Shown here in pieces: positions 34,901 to 44,244 of a DNA stretch of 64,000 bases. The position numbers were made by a program, and so were the translations under genes. Numbering within the stretch: position 1 is the first letter of the stretch; each line of letters starts with the position of its first letter. This DNA comes from Croceicoccus marinus (lineage in GTDB: Bacteria; Pseudomonadota; Alphaproteobacteria; Sphingomonadales; Sphingomonadaceae), in the NCBI RefSeq assembly GCF_001661675.2, contig NZ_CP019603.1, positions 697,622-761,621 on the forward strand, written 5' to 3'. The notes below the pieces were generated by a model. The model searched no databases. It saw nothing but the letters and a program-made list of their open reading frames with translations, and was not told the origin of the DNA.

Positions 34901-36979
34901 CGCACCGAGGTGAAGGCTCCCACCAAGCTGCTGAACCGTGCCATGCTCTGGATGCACGAGCAGGAGATCATGACACTGGGCAAGGGGCTGACGGTGTTCC
35001 GCCAGGCGATGACCATTCACCTGAGGCCCGGCAATGACAAGTTCACGCGTCAGAACTTCATGCCACTTGAGGATCACTACAGTGAGCAGACGATCCAGAC
35101 CCACGTGATGGCGGCCTATGCGCGCAAGGGGCTGATCTCGATCAAGCATGCGCAGCATCTGTCGGAAGACTATTTCACGCTCGACCAGGACACGTTTCTC
35201 GATCTCTGGCTGCCGGGCGAACGTATCGCAATCCGCCGCCAGACCACTCCTGCATCCTGGCAAGCCATTGTCGAGGATCTCGGCAATCCCGTGCAGCAAA
35301 AGATTGTCAGCGACGATCGCGAGCAGACCAATGTTCTCGTGCTGGCCGGGCCCGGCTCGGGCAAGACACGCACGCTGGTCCATCGCATTGCCTATCTGAT
35401 CCGCGTGAGGCGCGAGAACCCGAACGGCATCCTCGTGCTGAGCTACAATCGCCATGCCGTAACCGAGATCCGTGCGCGCTTGCGCCAGCTGATCGGTGAT
35501 GATGCCAAGGGCGTTACGGTCTCGACCTGCCATGCTCTGGCGATGCGATTGGTAGGCGCAAGCTTCGTGGGTGCGCCGGCCGATAATCACGCTTTCGATG
35601 AAGTGATTAACGAAGCTGTCCGGCAATTGCAGGGGGAAGGGCTAAGCAAGAGCGAGGCCGAGGCCCAGCGCGATGCGCTGATCCAGGGCTATCGCTGGAT
35701 CCTGGTCGATGAATATCAGGACATCGGACCAGAAGCTTATTCGCTGATCGGCGCCGTCGCGGGACGGTCGCAGGATGACCCTGACATGAAGCTGAGCCTG
35801 TTTGCCGTCGGTGACGATGACCAGAACATCTATGCCTTCGACGGTGCCTCGGTGGAATATATCCGGCGCTTCGAGCAGGACTACCGGGCAAAGCCCGAAT
35901 TCCTGACCGAGAATTACCGTTCGACCCGCCACATCATCGATGCCGCCAATTCCGTGATTGCGCCTGCGACCGAACGCATGAAACTGGGGCACGACATCAC
36001 CATCAACCGTGTCCGCGTGAAGGAAGCGGCGGGCGGGGCGATGGCGCGGCTAGATCCGGTGGGGCAGGGGCGGGTGCAGGTTTTGTCCAGCCCGGGGACT
36101 TGGGCCGACAGGGCCTGTGCGGCGGTAGATGAGCTCATTCGTCTCTCCAACCTCGATCCCGATTGGGATTGGTCGAAGACAGCCATCATCGCGCGGAGCT
36201 GGAAACTGCTCGAACCGGTGCGCAGCTATGCCGAATCCAAAGACATCCCGGTCGAACTGGCCAACGAGCACCTGCCCAGCATCTGGCGCCTGCGCGAGAC
36301 GCAGCTTTTCATCGAGCATTGCAAAGCAGACACCGCATCGGTTCTGGGCGTTGAGGCCATGCGCCGGCATCTCGAGCGTCAGCCCGCGAACCGCTGGACC
36401 GGACTGCTTAGCGAAGGGCTAGATGCTCTCGTGCGAGAGATCGGTGAAAGCGAGATGGCCGTTCCCGATCTTGTCGAATGGATCGCCGAATGGTGCCGCG
36501 ATACGCGCGGTGACCAGCGAGGGTTGCTGCTGCTCACCGCCCATCGCGCCAAGGGCCTGGAATTCGATGACGTCGTTATTCTCGATGGCGACTGGACCAG
36601 CACCTCGCGCGGGGAGGATAGCGATGCGCCGCGTCGATTATTCTATGTCGCCATGACGCGTGCGCGGCGAAGCCTTGCGGTGATGGCCAACGGGCAGCAT
36701 CCCTATGTCAGCTCTTCATTGGAGGCGGTGTTGAGCCGCGACGTGGAGCCTGCCTTGCGGCAAGAGGCGGGAGATAGCTTGCGCTATCAGCTGCCCGACA
36801 TGGAGCTTGTCGATCTGTCTTATGCGGGTCGACTGATGGACCGGAATCCAGCGCTGCAAGCGATCGCGAAGGCCAAGGTTGGCGATCCCATCCAGCTCGT
36901 TCCTGAGGGGCAGGGCTGGTTCATCAAAGACATCACTGGCCAAACGATCGGCCGGATGCGGAAATTACCGGCCGCCTGA
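32000..36979 (+). CDS. Giant fusion: DEDDh exonuclease-like + RecQ helicase + UvrD-type helicase
   Basis: About 1,659 aa from TTG 32000 (AAGGGG 6 bp upstream; a GTG at 31970 lacks a site). The N terminus (about 15-180) has exonuclease motifs CVSFDIEVDP and HCIGHNILHHDLPHL. The RecQ part (about 310-800) has LPTGTGKSVCYQIPA, LDEAHCVSKWGHDFRPDY and QEAGRAGRDRE. The UvrD/Rep part (about 1,100-1,620) has LAGPGSGKTRTLVHRIAY, LVDEYQDIG, TAHRAKGLEFDDVV and YVAMTRARRS. Two helicases in one chain suggest unwinding plus degradation of unusual DNA. The C terminus appears cut by a frameshift (see 36958). Confidence 0.85.
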   Translation: MNIAATLTGPAIELLRRCVSFDIEVDPKTAKIFAFAAVRYGDGAAIRAGKGGLARTLDEMESGLSQSDHCIGHNILHHDLPHLAAVRPNLGRIVHAPIDTLWLNPLAFPRNPYHHLVKHHLDGRLQAGHLNDPAKDAELVFRVLEDQLQAFRKMAAETPDAMAAYHFLVTLPERSAGFDAVFRASRQSTIPTQREAELAIRRMLEGNACNRQVVELLNEIASPRKAWPTAYALSWVTVAGGNSVMPPWVRKQFPEAADIVRDLRDSDCRGPDCAWCRTMNNPRASLQRWFGYDSFRPKPADKDGRPLQERIVEEAMHGQSLLGILPTGTGKSVCYQIPALANFEKIGSLTVVISPLVALMGDQVHGMTEKGISSAVTINGMLSMPERQDALDKVRMGDASILIISPEQLRSVSVRDVLKTREVGLWALDEAHCVSKWGHDFRPDYRYVGRFIKEFSGDRDPSPILCLTATAKPEVVRDICGHFHERVGSELLLLDGGAVRTNLTFEVRQTGRSTKLSDILNVIEAKLPAEGASGAVIYCSSRRQTELVAEFLQKQGMAADFFHAGLTPEKKKEVQERFRVGALRIIAATNAFGMGIDKPDIRLVVHGDIPGSLENYLQEAGRAGRDREHADCVLLFADDDVERQFTLSARSRLARHEIGAILKALRRLDDKTTRHGDVVATSGEIVRAEQDYDFERDKLTDDTRVKTAVAWLEEGKLLAREENRVRIFPASLTVPTLKHAEDILAKAAITGARRKQLVSIVRHLMSASPDEGISTDELAGVSGLSPRALPKALHDLEVLGIARDDTAITVFIHAGVEGQSSERLRQAASLEAALIDVMREAEPDAEGEGAFPLQLSQICQKLRDEGHEKARPDIIDKMLRGLAQDGRDEDGGRGNLYVRKQSRDTLYVKLQRSWDTLARTASIRRDGAENLLKHFVGKLPKGKRGKDLQVETTIGALTAVITSDVFLRTEVKAPTKLLNRAMLWMHEQEIMTLGKGLTVFRQAMTIHLRPGNDKFTRQNFMPLEDHYSEQTIQTHVMAAYARKGLISIKHAQHLSEDYFTLDQDTFLDLWLPGERIAIRRQTTPASWQAIVEDLGNPVQQKIVSDDREQTNVLVLAGPGSGKTRTLVHRIAYLIRVRRENPNGILVLSYNRHAVTEIRARLRQLIGDDAKGVTVSTCHALAMRLVGASFVGAPADNHAFDEVINEAVRQLQGEGLSKSEAEAQRDALIQGYRWILVDEYQDIGPEAYSLIGAVAGRSQDDPDMKLSLFAVGDDDQNIYAFDGASVEYIRRFEQDYRAKPEFLTENYRSTRHIIDAANSVIAPATERMKLGHDITINRVRVKEAAGGAMARLDPVGQGRVQVLSSPGTWADRACAAVDELIRLSNLDPDWDWSKTAIIARSWKLLEPVRSYAESKDIPVELANEHLPSIWRLRETQLFIEHCKADTASVLGVEAMRRHLERQPANRWTGLLSEGLDALVREIGESEMAVPDLVEWIAEWCRDTRGDQRGLLLLTAHRAKGLEFDDVVILDGDWTSTSRGEDSDAPRRLFYVAMTRARRSLAVMANGQHPYVSSSLEAVLSRDVEPALRQEAGDSLRYQLPDMELVDLSYAGRLMDRNPALQAIAKAKVGDPIQLVPEGQGWFIKDITGQTIGRMRKLPAA

Positions 36980-37136
36980 TGGCTACCATGTGGAGAGCAT
37001 CAAGATTGGTGCGATCGTGCGATGGCGGAAGTCCGACAATGCCGAGGAGTTTCGGGAATACATCAGGCGGGATGAGTGGGAGACGGTGTTGCCTGATATC
37101 GTCTTTGCGCAAGCTGGAGGCCCAACTCCCAATTGA
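36958..37136 (+). pseudogene. Frameshifted C-terminal tail of the RecQ-UvrD fusion
   Basis: The helicase frame ends GRMRKLPAA-stop, but the next frame reads RPPDGYHVESIKIGAIVRWR, then EEFREYIRRDEWETVLPDIV. That is the expected end of this helicase family (..E..R......WEVVLPE.V). A one-base indel near 36958-36966 would restore it. About 50 residues are lost. If real, the truncated enzyme may still be active, since all helicase motifs lie upstream. A separate 48-aa protein from GTG 36990 is the alternative. Confidence 0.6.
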
Positions 37137-37212
37137 GAGATCGGAGCGACAGCGCCGTCCCTAATTAGCCTATAAGAAGAATTTGGTAGCACTCCGCCCT
37201 TACCAGAGAACC

Positions 37213-38244
37213 ATGTCCTCCTCCGATCGACCAAACCTGGCTGCGAAATACTTCGTCGACGACCTGACCGGCGCGCGGCAGCCAGGAAGCCGTCTGCACG
37301 GCATCCTCGAGAAATTTGACGCAGGGCTAGCTGTCAGCAGGCTGGCAAGGGATTATCTAGAAACGAGCGGGCTGAACTGCCTTCTGGCATTGATCGAGGG
37401 CCAGGAAAATTTCGAAAGCTTCAAAATCTTGGCTGCCGTAGAGCGCAAGGATCGTGTGGCGGCGGCGCAACTTGCCGCCACCGAGGAAGCAGCAGTGGCC
37501 GGAAGGCAAAAGGCCCAACTTGCTGCGGCCAGCGCTGCATTTTTCGATGATCCGGCGTATCAGCGCAGACAAGCAACCAAAGATCTACGTCGAAGGTTCG
37601 ACGTGGGACATATCGAGCGTGAGCATTACCCGAAGGTCATGCGGGCGTTGCACGCCTTGGCCAAAGGCCAGAGACTGCCCCTAGAGGAAGTCGCTTGGCT
37701 TCAGACGGAAGCTGAAGACTGTTGGACCCCTGCAGTAGCAGCCGCATGGCACCTGACTGAGGCGGAATATCTGAGCGGAGAATATCGCAGCACCGCGGAT
37801 CCGTGGGGCGCAATCAACGCCAGCAGTCATTGGCGAAAAGGTGGCCGTCCGGAAGCCGCCGTTGCGCTGACAGAAGACGCTCTGGCCGCGAACACCCGTT
37901 CATCGCCAAAGGTGCGTTCGGCTCTATTAACCACCCGTGGCGCAGCCTTGCGAGCCATCAACCGCCATACAGAGGCCCGTGTTTCTGGCGAACAGGCGCA
38001 CATGCTGGCACCAGAAGATTACCGGCCGTGCACGCTTCTCGGAGCCATTCACATAGAGCAGGGCGAACTGACCGAGGGTCACGCATGGTTTGTCAAAGCC
38101 GAGCAGCGCGGGGCTGCCAAGGCAATGATCGATAACAATATCAAAGCGTTGCTCTCCCGCATGCCCGAGGAAAGGAGACGTCGCCTGCAATCTTGCCTGC
38201 TTGAGCGCGATCCCGAGCGCTTCGCTTGGCTTCGGTCGCGATGA
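37213..38244 (+). CDS. TPR-like repeat protein following the helicase fusion
   Basis: The 343-aa protein starts MSSSDRPNLAAKYFVDDLTG. It is helical and resembles tetratricopeptide repeats in its C-terminal half (WGAINASSHWRKGGRPEAAV, LLTTRGAALRAINRHTEARV, TLLGAIHIEQGELTEGHAWF). The middle is Ala/Glu-rich and probably coiled. It lies about 75-230 bp after the helicase on the same strand. It could be a scaffold or regulator of the helicase; no enzyme motif is seen. Confidence 0.65.
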   Translation: MSSSDRPNLAAKYFVDDLTGARQPGSRLHGILEKFDAGLAVSRLARDYLETSGLNCLLALIEGQENFESFKILAAVERKDRVAAAQLAATEEAAVAGRQKAQLAAASAAFFDDPAYQRRQATKDLRRRFDVGHIEREHYPKVMRALHALAKGQRLPLEEVAWLQTEAEDCWTPAVAAAWHLTEAEYLSGEYRSTADPWGAINASSHWRKGGRPEAAVALTEDALAANTRSSPKVRSALLTTRGAALRAINRHTEARVSGEQAHMLAPEDYRPCTLLGAIHIEQGELTEGHAWFVKAEQRGAAKAMIDNNIKALLSRMPEERRRRLQSCLLERDPERFAWLRSR

Positions 38245-38551
38245 ACGCCAGCGCGTGGGTCTGGTCAAGCGAGATGAATTCTCATCGTTATAGTCTGATG
38301 CAAATGCCAACAACGGTGTCGACCGAACGCTGACGATAGCCGCAGCGCATTTTGGCTCTGTTGCAAACTTTTCAGTCCGGGACACGAACCGATGGGAATG
38401 CCGACGTTCAGGCGAAGGACTGGGTGGACCCGCAACGCCGACATAGCAGGCATAGCGTCAGTCGAAACGGCTTCCTTATACTTGCCGTATATTCACGAAG
38501 TCAGGTCGCGACCTCAATCCCGTAGAATCGCTGCCAGCGAAGCTCTTGATT
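38245..38551. other. Gene-free stretch with IS6-like end sequence
   Basis: GGCTCTGTTGCAAACTTTT near 38352-38371 resembles the inverted end of IS6-family elements (GGCTCTGTTGCAAA). No IS6 transposase is present. The rest is unrecognised and ends at the IS21 border. Confidence 0.4.
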
Positions 38552-38717
38552 TGTCAATCGGCGTTCAATCGGGACCCCCTATCGGCGCGCAAAAGGGACC
38601 CCGTTAGCGTTGCATAGATCGATCGACGTTGGGCGCGGGTTTCGCGCTGCTGGCGGCGTAGGAAGGGCGTAGCCCGACCGGAGGCGTCAGCAGCGCGAAG
38701 GCGTTTTTCTGATCGGG

Positions 38718-39446
38718 TCAGCTGCGGTTTTTGAAGCGCCAGCTGTCGTTGCCGGTCTCGACGATGTCGCAATGGTGGGTGATGCGGTCGAGCAGCGCGG
38801 TGGTCATCTTCGGCTCGCCGAACACGGTGGGCCACTCGCCGAAGGCGAGGTTGGTGGTGATGATGACAGAGGTCTGTTCGTAGAGCTTGCTGATCAGGTG
38901 GAACAAGAGCTGCCCGCCGGATCGGGCGAACGGCAGATAGCCCAGTTCATCCAGCACCACGAGATCGAGTCTGCCGAGCTGGGCAGCGATGGTGCCGGCC
39001 TTTCCGATGCGGGCTTCCTCCTCGAGCCGGGTGACGAGGTCGACGGTGTTGAAGTAGCGCCCACGGGCACCGGCACGCACGACGCTGGCGGTGATCGCGA
39101 TAGCCAGGTGGGTCTTGCCCGTCCCTGTGCCGCCGATGAGCACGATATTGCGCCGCCCTGGCAGGAACGAGCCGGCGTGCAGCGAACGAACGAGTCCTTC
39201 GTTGATCGGGCTGCCCTCGAAGACGAAGGCATCGAGGTCCTTGATTACAGGCAGCTTGGCCGCGGTCATGCGGTAGCGGATCGAGGCGGCATGACGATGC
39301 GCGGCTTCGGCACGCAGCAGGTCGGTCAGGATCTCGTGGGTCGTGCGCTTGCGCTGCAGCCCGGTGGTAACCGCCTCGTCGAAGGCCCCTGCCATGCCCT
39401 TGAGGCCGAGAGCGCGCATCGCCTCGATCATCTCATGCCGCTGCAT
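38718..39446 (-). CDS. istB: IS21 helper ATPase IstB
   Basis: The protein of 242 aa starts [20 protein letters not shown]. It has a Walker A ([15 protein letters not shown]), Walker B ([14 protein letters not shown]) and [13 protein letters not shown] sensor region of AAA+ IstB/DnaC-like ATPases. It assembles on target DNA and stimulates IstA. The start overlaps the end of istA by 14 bp. It looks intact although istA is interrupted. Confidence 0.92.
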   Translation of the reverse strand: MQRHEMIEAMRALGLKGMAGAFDEAVTTGLQRKRTTHEILTDLLRAEAAHRHAASIRYRMTAAKLPVIKDLDAFVFEGSPINEGLVRSLHAGSFLPGRRNIVLIGGTGTGKTHLAIAITASVVRAGARGRYFNTVDLVTRLEEEARIGKAGTIAAQLGRLDLVVLDELGYLPFARSGGQLLFHLISKLYEQTSVIITTNLAFGEWPTVFGEPKMTTALLDRITHHCDIVETGNDSWRFKNRS

Positions 39447-40117
39447 GGAGGTCTCGCACCGTATCGTAGCGCGCGCAGTCCGCGATCGGCGGGTGACTGA
39501 GCTTGAGATCAACGACCACGTCCAGGGGGCACTCGGGTGGCGGGTCCCGGTATCGGGCCAGGATGTTGAGGATTACCTCGTCGCTGACGGCACCGCTATC
39601 AAGCGCCTCCCGGATCGCGGCCTCGACCGCTTCCAGGCCATCGGGCATTACGGCTGCCAGCACGCGCACGAAGCGACGATCGGCTTCGTCACCGCCGCCC
39701 AGCTTGCGCCGCAATCGCGCCAATGCCGGTGGCAGGTCCCAGCCCTGGAAGGGCGCCCCGTTCCGCAAGGCACCAGGCTTGTTGGCCAGAACGGGCAGGT
39801 AGTGCCAGGGATCATAGATCGTCCGGTCGCGGCCGAAGTGCCGGGCATGCTCGGCGATTACATCGTCGCCCAGGCGAACAATGATGCGGTCGGCATAGGC
39901 CCGGACCTGGACAGCCCGCCGCGCCGCCTTGGCCATGACCGAGTAGCGGTTGCGGTCGAAGCTGATCAGGCAGGTGCCGGTCACGGCATGGGCGGTCTCG
40001 TGGAAGCCGTCGAAGGGTGCCAACATCGGCTGCAAGGCAGGCCGTTCGAGGTCCAGCGCCTCGGCCACGGACAGCTCCTTCTGCTCGGGATGCGCGTGCG
40101 TTGCGGCCCAGCGAAGA
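39433..40117 (-). pseudogene. istA: IS21 istA, C-terminal piece
   Basis: From the IS256 border the frame runs LRWAATHAHPEQKELSVAEA to [14 protein letters not shown]. It joins to the N-terminal piece at 41440 exactly at the 9-bp duplication, so IS256 is the only visible lesion. Confidence 0.85.
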
Positions 40118-41439
40118 GGGACTGTCAGGAATTCCGTGTGTGGGCGGGCATAATGGGTAAGAAGGAGTCCCACTATGTCCCGACGCAAAGAACCTGCGAT
40201 CCCCAATGAGCTGCTGGACCAGCTTTTGGCTGGCGGTGCTGCCAGTGCCGCTTTCGAACAAGGCGGCTTGCTGGATTCTCTGAAGAAGGCGCTGACCGAG
40301 CGCGCCTTGAATGCGGAGATGGATCACCATCTGACCAGCGACGAAGAAGCCGGGAACACGCGCAATGGCTATGGCCGCAAGAGCGTGACCACCGATGCCG
40401 GCAAGCTGGAGATCGATGTCCCGCGCGATCGTCAGTCGAGCTTCGAGCCGCAACTGATCGCGAAGTACCAGCGCCGTTTCCCCGGCTTCGATGACAAGAT
40501 CATATCGATGTACGCGCGCGGCATGAGCACCCGGGAGATCACCGGGCATCTGCACGATCTGTATGGCATTGACGTGTCGCCGGACCTGATCAGCACCGTG
40601 ACCGACGCCGTGCTCGACGAAGTCGCCAGCTGGCAGCAACGGCCGCTCGATCCGGTTTACCCGCTCGTTTTCTTTGATGCGATCCGGGTCAAGATCCGCG
40701 ATGAAGGCATGGTCCGCAACAAGGCGATCCACATCGCGTTGGGCGTCCGCGCTGATGGCGCCAAGGAGGTGCTGGGCCTGTGGCTCGAGCAGAACGAAGG
40801 CGCCAAGTTCTGGCTGCGGGTGATGAACGAGCTCAAGAACCGCGGGACCGAGGATATCCTGCTTGCCGTGGTCGATGGGCTCAAGGGCTTCCCCGAGGCC
40901 ATCACCGCCGTGTTTCCCGAAGCCGTGGTCCAGACATGCATCGTCCATTTGCTGCGCAATTCCATGGACTTCGTGTCCTGGAAGGACCGCAAGGGGCTGG
41001 CGACGGCGCTCAAGGAAATCTACCGCGCCCCCAGCGCCGAGGCCGCCGAACAGGCGCTCACCTCGTTCGAGGCTGGTCCCTGGGGCAAGCGTTATCCCGC
41101 CATCGGCCAGAGCTGGCGACGTGCCTGGGCCGAGGTCATCCCGTTTTTTGCGTTCCCTGATGAGGTTCGCCGGATCGTTTACACCACGAATTCCATCGAG
41201 GCCCTCAACTCGAAGCTCCGCAGAGCCGTCAGGGCGAGAGGCCACTTCCCGAGCGACGAGGCCGCCACCAAACTGCTTTATCTGATCTTGAACCGATCGG
41301 AGAAAGAGTGGAAAATGCCGCCGCGTGAGTGGACCATGGCAAAGGCCCAGTTCGCCGTGATATTCGGTGAGCGCTTCATCAAAGCCATGGCGGCGTAATG
41401 TTCAACCGCCCGTCCATACACGGAATTCCTGACAGTCCC
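40118..41439 (+). mobile_element. IS256-family element with 9-bp target duplication
   Basis: The ends GGGACTGTCAGGAATTCCGT and the inverse of ACGGAATTCCTGACAGTCCC match. CAGCGAAGA occurs directly outside both ends (40109-40117 and 41440-41448). Length is 1,322 bp. It is inserted in istA. Confidence 0.92.
40175..41398 (+). CDS. IS256-family transposase
   Basis: The 407-aa mutator-type transposase starts MSRRKEPAIPNELLDQLLAG. It has the DDE residues in YPLVFFDAIRVKIRDEG, LLAVVDGLKGFPEAI and IVYTTNSIEALNSKLRRAVR, with the VQTCIVHLLRNSM signature before the last. GAAGGAG precedes the ATG. It appears intact and may be active. Confidence 0.95.
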   Translation: MSRRKEPAIPNELLDQLLAGGAASAAFEQGGLLDSLKKALTERALNAEMDHHLTSDEEAGNTRNGYGRKSVTTDAGKLEIDVPRDRQSSFEPQLIAKYQRRFPGFDDKIISMYARGMSTREITGHLHDLYGIDVSPDLISTVTDAVLDEVASWQQRPLDPVYPLVFFDAIRVKIRDEGMVRNKAIHIALGVRADGAKEVLGLWLEQNEGAKFWLRVMNELKNRGTEDILLAVVDGLKGFPEAITAVFPEAVVQTCIVHLLRNSMDFVSWKDRKGLATALKEIYRAPSAEAAEQALTSFEAGPWGKRYPAIGQSWRRAWAEVIPFFAFPDEVRRIVYTTNSIEALNSKLRRAVRARGHFPSDEAATKLLYLILNRSEKEWKMPPREWTMAKAQFAVIFGERFIKAMAA

Positions 41440-42278
41440 CAGCGAAGACACTCAGCCTCCAGCCATCCGTTGAGCTCTTCGATGCTGGCAAAGCGCAGGC
41501 GGGGCTGGAAGAAGCGTCCCCGGATGGTCTGGACCTGGTTCTCGACCTGCCCCTTCTCCCATCCCGCCGCCGGCGAGCAAGCGGTCGGCTCGACCATGTA
41601 ATGATCGGCCATAACCAGGAACCGGCGGTTGAACACGCGCTCCTTGCCAGCGAACACGGCGGTGACCGCGGTCTTCATGTTATCGTAGATGCCGCGCAGG
41701 GGAACGCCGCCAAAGAACGCAAACCCGCGAGCATGGGCATCAAACACCATCTCCTGCGTCTCGCGCGGATAGGCCCGGACGTAGACTGCCCGTGACGCGC
41801 ACAGCCGCATATGCGCCACCTTCACTCGCATCGGCTTACCCGCGATCTCCACATCCTCGTGGCTCCAGTCGAACTGGTAGGCCTCGCCGGGCTTGAACAT
41901 GAGCGGGATGAACGCGGGCACCCCATCACCCGCATCCTTGCGCCTCGCTTCCGTCCAGCGCCGGGCGTAGCGCCGGACCGCATCATAGGAGCCCTCGAAC
42001 CCCTCACGGCACAGCAGATCATGGATCCGCGTCATCCGCAGCCGATCGCGCCGGTGCCGGGCCTCATTCTCCGTCAGCAGCGTATCGAGCCGCTCCTGGA
42101 ACGGCCCAAGCCGGGGCAGCGGTTGAACCTTGCGGCGATAATCGAATGCGCCTTCTGGTGCCCGGATCGCCTTGCGCACCACCTTGCGGGATAACCGCAG
42201 ATCGCGCGCAATCGCCTTGATCGCCTTCCCGCTCGCGTGTTCCCGCCTAATCCGAACGACCGTCTCCACCACCAACAT
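41440..42278 (-). pseudogene. istA: IS21 istA, N-terminal piece
   Basis: The frame starts MLVVETVVRIRREHASGKAI with an HTH (IARDLRLSRKVVRKAIRAP) and contains part of the DDE core (EAYQFDWSHEDVEIAGKPMR). It is broken at ECLRW by the IS256 insertion. The same N terminus survives as a fragment at 11510. Confidence 0.88.
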
Positions 42279-42390
42279 CCCGATCTCACCACCTGGAAAA
42301 CCAGGCGGTCAACTACACCATCAGAATGAAGGGTCCCTTTTAGACGCCGATCACCCCGCTAACGGGGTCCCTTTTGCACGCCGATCCACA

Positions 42391-42877
42391 GTCTGATGAA
42401 CGAAACCGGCCTCGCGCACAAAATTCCTGACAGACCCAAGCTTCACGATGTTGTCGGGCTCTATGTCTCGCCGCCTGCCCACGCCATCGTGCTTTCGGTC
42501 GACGAAAAGAGCCAGATCCAGGCGCTCGACCGCACCCAACCCGGGCTACCGCTGAAGCGCGGCCGTGGGGCAACCATGACGCACGACTACAAGCGCAACG
42601 GGACCACGACACTGTTCGCCGCGCTCAATGTCCTCGATGGCTCGGTGATCGGCCGCAACATGCAGCGGCACCGGCATCAGGAGTTCATCCGGTTCTTGAA
42701 CGCCATCGAAGCCGAGATGCCCGCCGACAAGGCCATCCACGTCATCCTCGACAATTACGCAACCCACAAGCAGCCCAAAGTCCGTGAATGGTTGGCCAGG
42801 CATCCGCGATGGACCTTTCACTTCGTCCCGACGTCCTGCTCATGGCTCAATGCCGTCGAAGGCTTCTTTGCAAAGCT
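42391..42877 (+). pseudogene. IS630-family transposase, central piece
   Basis: The plus strand reads [20 protein letters not shown] and [20 protein letters not shown], then [39 protein letters not shown] and [15 protein letters not shown]. These carry the first and second Asp and the final Glu of the IS630 DDE domain. The 5' part is missing at the IS21 border; the 3' side is interrupted by IS5 copy B. Confidence 0.9.
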
Positions 42878-44174
42878 GGACACCCGCAACAACTCTGATT
42901 TTGGCCGCGTGATTGGGCGGCTTGAGGTGCGTAGCGTGAGGAGTGCCATTTCATGACGGCGCTGGGCCTTCTGAGGTTGTATTTTCGTCGCTGGTCAGCC
43001 CATTTCCTGCATTCAGGCGCACCTATCCTGTGGCTGCCCGCCGCTCGTGGAAGATCAGGCGGTCGAAATTGTAGACCAGGTTGGCCAGCGTAAGTTTGGC
43101 CTGCGCCCTGGCGAGCCCAATGGTCCGGATGAATAGACCATAGCGATTCTTCTGGTGCGCAAAGACGTGCTCCACCTTGGCCCGCACGGCCGATTTCGCG
43201 GCATTGGCGCGCGCGATGCGCTCGGGCATCGGTTTGCCCTTGGGCTTTCTGCGATGGATGCGGCTCGTGAGCATGTTGCGCGCCAGCCATGTCTCGTTCT
43301 TCTGGCTGCGATAGGCGCTGTCGGCCCAGACGTCGCTGGCGGTGTTGCTGGTGTCGATCACGCAGCGCAACTGACGCCCGTCGCTATGCGCCGCCGATGT
43401 CACCGCTGCCCTGCGAATAAAGCCGAAGCGGCGGTCGATGCTGATATGGGATTTGTAACCGAACACCGGCGTGGCGATCTGCGGCAGCGGTGTCCCATCC
43501 GGGCGATATCGGATCTTGCCGCCGATCTTCACCGTCCAGCGCGCGTCGACATCCTTCTGGTGCGCCTTGTTTGGCTTGCCGCGCCAGATCTGCTTCGCCG
43601 ACTTGCCCGCCTTGATGGCGGCCTTCTCGTCCTCGGTGTTGCGCTGCTTGGGCGCGGGCACCAGCGTGGCATCCACGATCTGGCCGCCCATGGCGAGATA
43701 ACCTGCCTCGTGCAGTTGCCGCTCGAACGCCTGCATCAATGCCTCGAGCGTCCCGCTCCCGGTTAGCCGGTTGCGATAGTGACGGATGGTGTTCTCGTCG
43801 GGCATCGCGCCACCCAGATCGAAGCCGAAAAAGCGCATCCAGCTCAAGCGATCGCGGATCATGAACTCCATGCGCGCATCCGACAGATTATGCTGTGCCT
43901 GAACCACCAGCACCTTGAACATCGCGACCGGATCGAACGGCGGCCGACCGCCTTTTGCGCCGTTGCTATACCCTAGGCCGCGGGTCAGTAGCGGCCGGAA
44001 ACGCTCGAAATCCACCGTGCCCGCCAAAACCTCGAGCGGATCGCCGTCCTTGCTCAGCCGGTCTAGGTGCTCCGCCAGCGAAAACAGGCTGCGTGGCTGC
44101 ATCGATGCTCTCCTTACAATGCACCGAATGAATCACAGCAGCGGTCTCAAAGCGAGAGGTTATTACGGGTGTCC
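42878..44174 (-). mobile_element. IS5-family element, copy B (1,297 bp)
   Basis: It matches copy A, with AGCT on both flanks (42874-42877 and 44175-44178). It is inserted in the IS630 transposase at GFFAKL. Same orientation as copy A, so the two form direct repeats 19.5 kb apart. Confidence 0.92.
43023..44102 (-). CDS. IS5-family transposase
   Basis: A 359-aa DDE protein, the same sequence as that encoded at 23503-24582, intact from MQPRSLFSLAEHL to HERRAATG. Confidence 0.93.
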   Translation of the reverse strand: MQPRSLFSLAEHLDRLSKDGDPLEVLAGTVDFERFRPLLTRGLGYSNGAKGGRPPFDPVAMFKVLVVQAQHNLSDARMEFMIRDRLSWMRFFGFDLGGAMPDENTIRHYRNRLTGSGTLEALMQAFERQLHEAGYLAMGGQIVDATLVPAPKQRNTEDEKAAIKAGKSAKQIWRGKPNKAHQKDVDARWTVKIGGKIRYRPDGTPLPQIATPVFGYKSHISIDRRFGFIRRAAVTSAAHSDGRQLRCVIDTSNTASDVWADSAYRSQKNETWLARNMLTSRIHRRKPKGKPMPERIARANAAKSAVRAKVEHVFAHQKNRYGLFIRTIGLARAQAKLTLANLVYNFDRLIFHERRAATG

Positions 44175-44244
44175 AGCTCACCCGGCGGCGCCTGAAAAAC
44201 GGCGTCTTCCACTCCGTTGTCGATCTCCAGGCCGCCATCAACCG
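44175..44244 (+). pseudogene. IS630 transposase, short piece between IS5 and composite element
   Basis: After IS5 copy B the IS630 frame resumes as TRRRLKNGVFHSVVDLQAAI and NR, then stops at the composite element border (44245). The rest of the gene is found 8.9 kb away at 53127. Confidence 0.85.

Larger units (their letters stand above)
38552..42390 (-). mobile_element. IS21-family element interrupted by IS256
   Basis: The left end TGTCAATCGGCGTTCAATC and the inverse right end TGTGGATCGGCGTGCAAAAG are related, and GGGACCCC-type repeats recur inside both ends, as in IS21. Subtracting the IS256 insert (1,331 bp with duplication) leaves 2,508 bp. The flanks differ (unassigned DNA on the left, IS630 on the right), so one side was lost or rearranged. 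Confidence 0.85.

Noticed and set aside
33143..35626. Minus-strand frames of 519 and 307 codons opposite the helicase fusion
   Set aside because: They lie entirely opposite RecQ/UvrD motifs and have no recognisable product.
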